NCBI GenBank assembly: GCA_947165405.1
Contig: CAMVAG010000022.1
Location: 1 to 15,311 of the forward strand
Direction: 5' to 3'
Origin: an uncultured Selenomonadales bacterium
GTDB taxonomy: Bacteria; Bacillota; Negativicutes; Selenomonadales; Selenomonadaceae
Length of the DNA stretch: 15,311 bases
Made by a program: the position numbers and the translations under genes. Numbering within the stretch: position 1 is the stretch's first letter; every line of letters starts with the position of its first letter. A model generated the notes under the pieces. That model was given only the letters and a program-made list of their open reading frames with translations, had not been told where the DNA came from and did not search any database. Below are positions 13,453-15,311 of this stretch, in pieces.

Positions 13453-15311
13453 ATGCTCGACGTTAATATTTTCGACTCTATGCGTATCTCTCTTGCTTCG
13501 CCCGATATTATTCGCCGCTGGTCTCACGGCGAAGTCAAGAAGCCCGAAACCATTAACTATCGCACTCTCAAGCCCGAACGCGACGGCCTCTTTTGCGAAC
13601 GCATCTTCGGCCCCACTCGCGATTGGGAATGTCACTGCGGTAAATATAAGCGCGTTCGTTTTAAAGGCACCATCTGTGACCGCTGCGGTGTCGAAGTCAC
13701 CAAAGCCAAAGTCAGACGCGAACGCATGGGCCATATCGAACTTGCCGCCCCCGTCAGCCATATCTGGTATTTTAAAGGAATTCCCTCGCGAATGGGTTTG
13801 CTTTTGGATATGTCGCCGCGTAATTTGGAAAGAGTGCTTTACTTCGCCTCGTATATCGTCCTCGACCCGGGCGAAACCGATTTGAAACTCAAAGACCTCT
13901 TGACCGAAGGACATTATCGGAAGGCTCGCGAGGATTACGGGCGCAATTCTTTCAGAGTCGGCATGGGTGCAGAGGCAATTCAAGAACTGTTGCAAGGCAT
14001 TGACCTCGAAGCTTTGAGAGAGGAACTGCGCGAGGAACTGCACTCTTCCAACGGGCAAAAGAGAATCCGAGCAATTCGTCGCTTGGAAGTTGTCGAGGCC
14101 TTCTTGCGCAGCGGCAACAAACCCGAATGGATGATTTTGACGGTTATTCCCGTTATCCCGCCTGAACTGCGCCCAATGGTTCAACTTGACGGCGGCAGAT
14201 TTGCAACAAGTGATTTGAACGACCTTTATCGACGCGTGATAAATCGCAATAACCGCTTGAATCGACTGCTGAAACTCAAGGCACCCGATATTATCGTTCG
14301 CAATGAAAAGCGCATGTTGCAAGAGGCGGTTGACTCGTTGATAGACAACGGCAGGCGCGGCAGACCCGTCGCAGGACCCGGCAATCGTCCGCTTAAATCT
14401 CTTTCTGACATGCTAAAAGGCAAGCAAGGTCGTTTCCGCCAAAATCTTTTGGGAAAGCGCGTCGACTATTCGGGCAGAAGTGTTATCGTCGTCGGTCCCG
14501 AGCTCAAATTGCATCAATGCGGCTTGCCAAAAGAAATGGCGTTGGAATTGTTTAAGCCGTTCGTCATGAAAAAATTATCTTCGGAGTCGGGCTTGACAAT
14601 CAAAGCAGCAAAGAAAAAAGTGGAACGAGCGACGGCGGAAGTGTGGGCGGTATTGGAAGAAGTGATAAAAGAACACCCGGTGCTTTTGAATCGCGCGCCG
14701 ACGCTGCACCGATTGGGAATCCAAGCGTTCGAGCCGGTGTTGACGGAAGGGCGAGCGTTGAAACTGCACCCGTTGGCGTGCACGGCGTACAATGCGGACT
14801 TCGACGGGGATCAAATGGCAATCCACCTGCCGCTAAGTGCGGAGGCGCAAGCAGAAGCGCGAGTGTTGATGTTGGCGGCAAATCACATCCTGGCGCCCAA
14901 AGACGGAAAGCCTATAATAGTGCCGACGCAGGATATGGTGTTGGGAACGTATTACTTGACGAAAATTCGAAAAGGCGCGCAAGGCGAAGGAAGATATTAC
15001 ACGGGAATAGCCGAAGCACTCTTGGCGTACGAGCAAAAAGAATTGGCACTGCAGGCAGAGATTTTTGTTCGGATAAGCCGGGAGCGCTTGCCAAAATTCG
15101 TTCAAGAGCAGCTGAAGGAAGAAGAAGAAAATATCATGGTGAAGACTTCAGTCGGGCGAATGATCTTCAACGAAAAACTGCCGGAGGAACTGAGATACTA
15201 TAAGTTAATTAGGAATGAAAAAGCTGAAAGCTCCAAGCTGAAAGCTGAAAGCTCCAAGCTGCAAGCTGAAACCGAGTGGATATTGGGCGAAGTGATGAAC
15301 AAAAAAGAACT
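13453..15311 (+). CDS. rpoC: DNA-directed RNA polymerase beta' subunit, N-terminal part (cut by window end)
   Basis: Beta' subunit of RNA polymerase; 619 full codons are visible with no stop. ATG 13453 follows AAGGGGG at 13439-13445, partly inside the rpoB stop. Visible parts are the zinc-binding N-terminal cysteines C60, C62, C75 and C78 (CHCGKYKR...CDRCG), the KPETINYRTLKPERDGLFCERIFGP segment near 30-54, clamp and rudder sequences, LLGKRVDYSGRSVIVVGP near 332-349, and the catalytic NADFDGDQM at 447-455 with the three magnesium-binding Asp D449, D451 and D453. At about residues 584-608, between LPEELRYY and WILGEVMNKKE, a heptamer-repeat insert adds about 25 residues. Codon choice changes along the gene: the first third prefers C/T-ending codons as in rpoB, while about 14580-15200 prefers G/A-ending codons. 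Confidence 0.98.
   Translation, partial: MLDVNIFDSMRISLASPDIIRRWSHGEVKKPETINYRTLKPERDGLFCERIFGPTRDWECHCGKYKRVRFKGTICDRCGVEVTKAKVRRERMGHIELAAPVSHIWYFKGIPSRMGLLLDMSPRNLERVLYFASYIVLDPGETDLKLKDLLTEGHYRKAREDYGRNSFRVGMGAEAIQELLQGIDLEALREELREELHSSNGQKRIRAIRRLEVVEAFLRSGNKPEWMILTVIPVIPPELRPMVQLDGGRFATSDLNDLYRRVINRNNRLNRLLKLKAPDIIVRNEKRMLQEAVDSLIDNGRRGRPVAGPGNRPLKSLSDMLKGKQGRFRQNLLGKRVDYSGRSVIVVGPELKLHQCGLPKEMALELFKPFVMKKLSSESGLTIKAAKKKVERATAEVWAVLEEVIKEHPVLLNRAPTLHRLGIQAFEPVLTEGRALKLHPLACTAYNADFDGDQMAIHLPLSAEAQAEARVLMLAANHILAPKDGKPIIVPTQDMVLGTYYLTKIRKGAQGEGRYYTGIAEALLAYEQKELALQAEIFVRISRERLPKFVQEQLKEEEENIMVKTSVGRMIFNEKLPEELRYYKLIRNEKAESSKLKAESSKLQAETEWILGEVMNKKE
15207..15276 (+). repeat. Heptamer tandem repeat inserted in-frame in rpoC
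   Basis: Ten 7-base units in perfect register: AATTAGG, AATGAAA, then seven of the form AAGCTNN (AAGCTGA, AAGCTCC, AAGCTGA, AAGCTGA, AAGCTCC, AAGCTGC, AAGCTGA) and AACCGAG. This also makes a 21-base tandem repeat (15221-15241 and 15242-15262, one difference), which encodes a 7-residue repeat KAESSKL. The first 14 bases, TTAATTAGGAATGA at 15205-15218, are identical to 9267-9280 before rpoB. Flanks are normal RpoC. Confidence 0.85.

Noticed and set aside
13324..14322. 332-codon open frame on the minus strand opposite rpoC
   Set aside because: rpoC is read on the plus strand with zinc and catalytic motifs; the antisense frame has no recognisable domain.
15207..15276. CRISPR-like array of short repeats
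   Set aside because: Units are 7 bases, contiguous, without unique spacers, and inside rpoC.

Overview
The window reads as a chromosomal core region of a Firmicutes-type bacterium. The RpoB and RpoC sequences look Firmicutes-like, Shine-Dalgarno sites are strong (GGAG/GGAGG), c-di-AMP genes are present, and promoters are TTGACA/TATAAT-like. A lipoprotein-type MsrAB and the RpoC wording make a Negativicutes/Selenomonadales member my best guess, but this is from memory of families and is not proven. Every long ORF except one small leader candidate is a recognisable housekeeping or transport gene.

Layout. (1) 1-1952, + strand: the end of the F1Fo ATP synthase operon (atpG tail, atpD, atpC) with a terminator. 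(2) 1968-2736, +: a class I SAM methyltransferase split by a one-base frameshift. (3) 2763-4149, +: a class I aminotransferase with its own promoter and a (probably bidirectional) terminator. (4) 4150-4268: a short convergent gap holding an orphan Fur-box-like palindrome. (5) 4269-6123, -: cdaA-cdaR (diadenylate cyclase and its membrane regulator), overlapping by ATGA, with a clear promoter. (6) 6231-7655, -: tRNA-Arg(CCU), an attenuator-like hairpin, then secreted MsrAB. (7) 7645-9154, +: an AGCS sodium:amino-acid symporter whose promoter overlaps that of the tRNA. (8) 9151-15311, +: rpoB and the first part of rpoC, driven from a promoter that overlaps the symporter stop codon.

The most unusual signal is in region 8. 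Three stretches are written in a strict 7-nt register of AATTRGG-type and AAGCTGA/TTTCAGC-type units: a 24-bp hairpin just before the rpoB Shine-Dalgarno site, an in-frame insert inside rpoB (about 29 residues), and an in-frame insert inside rpoC (about 25 residues). The rpoB and rpoC inserts share 26 of 30 bases in the same reading frame and encode almost the same peptide (KAE-N/S-SKLK). This looks like a family of heptanucleotide repeat elements that has entered the genes for both large subunits of RNA polymerase without breaking them. RpoB also carries a 50-residue tandem duplication and an expanded, internally repetitive lobe segment. rpoB here is not preceded by rplJ-rplL. No CRISPR array, transposase, phage or defence gene is visible.
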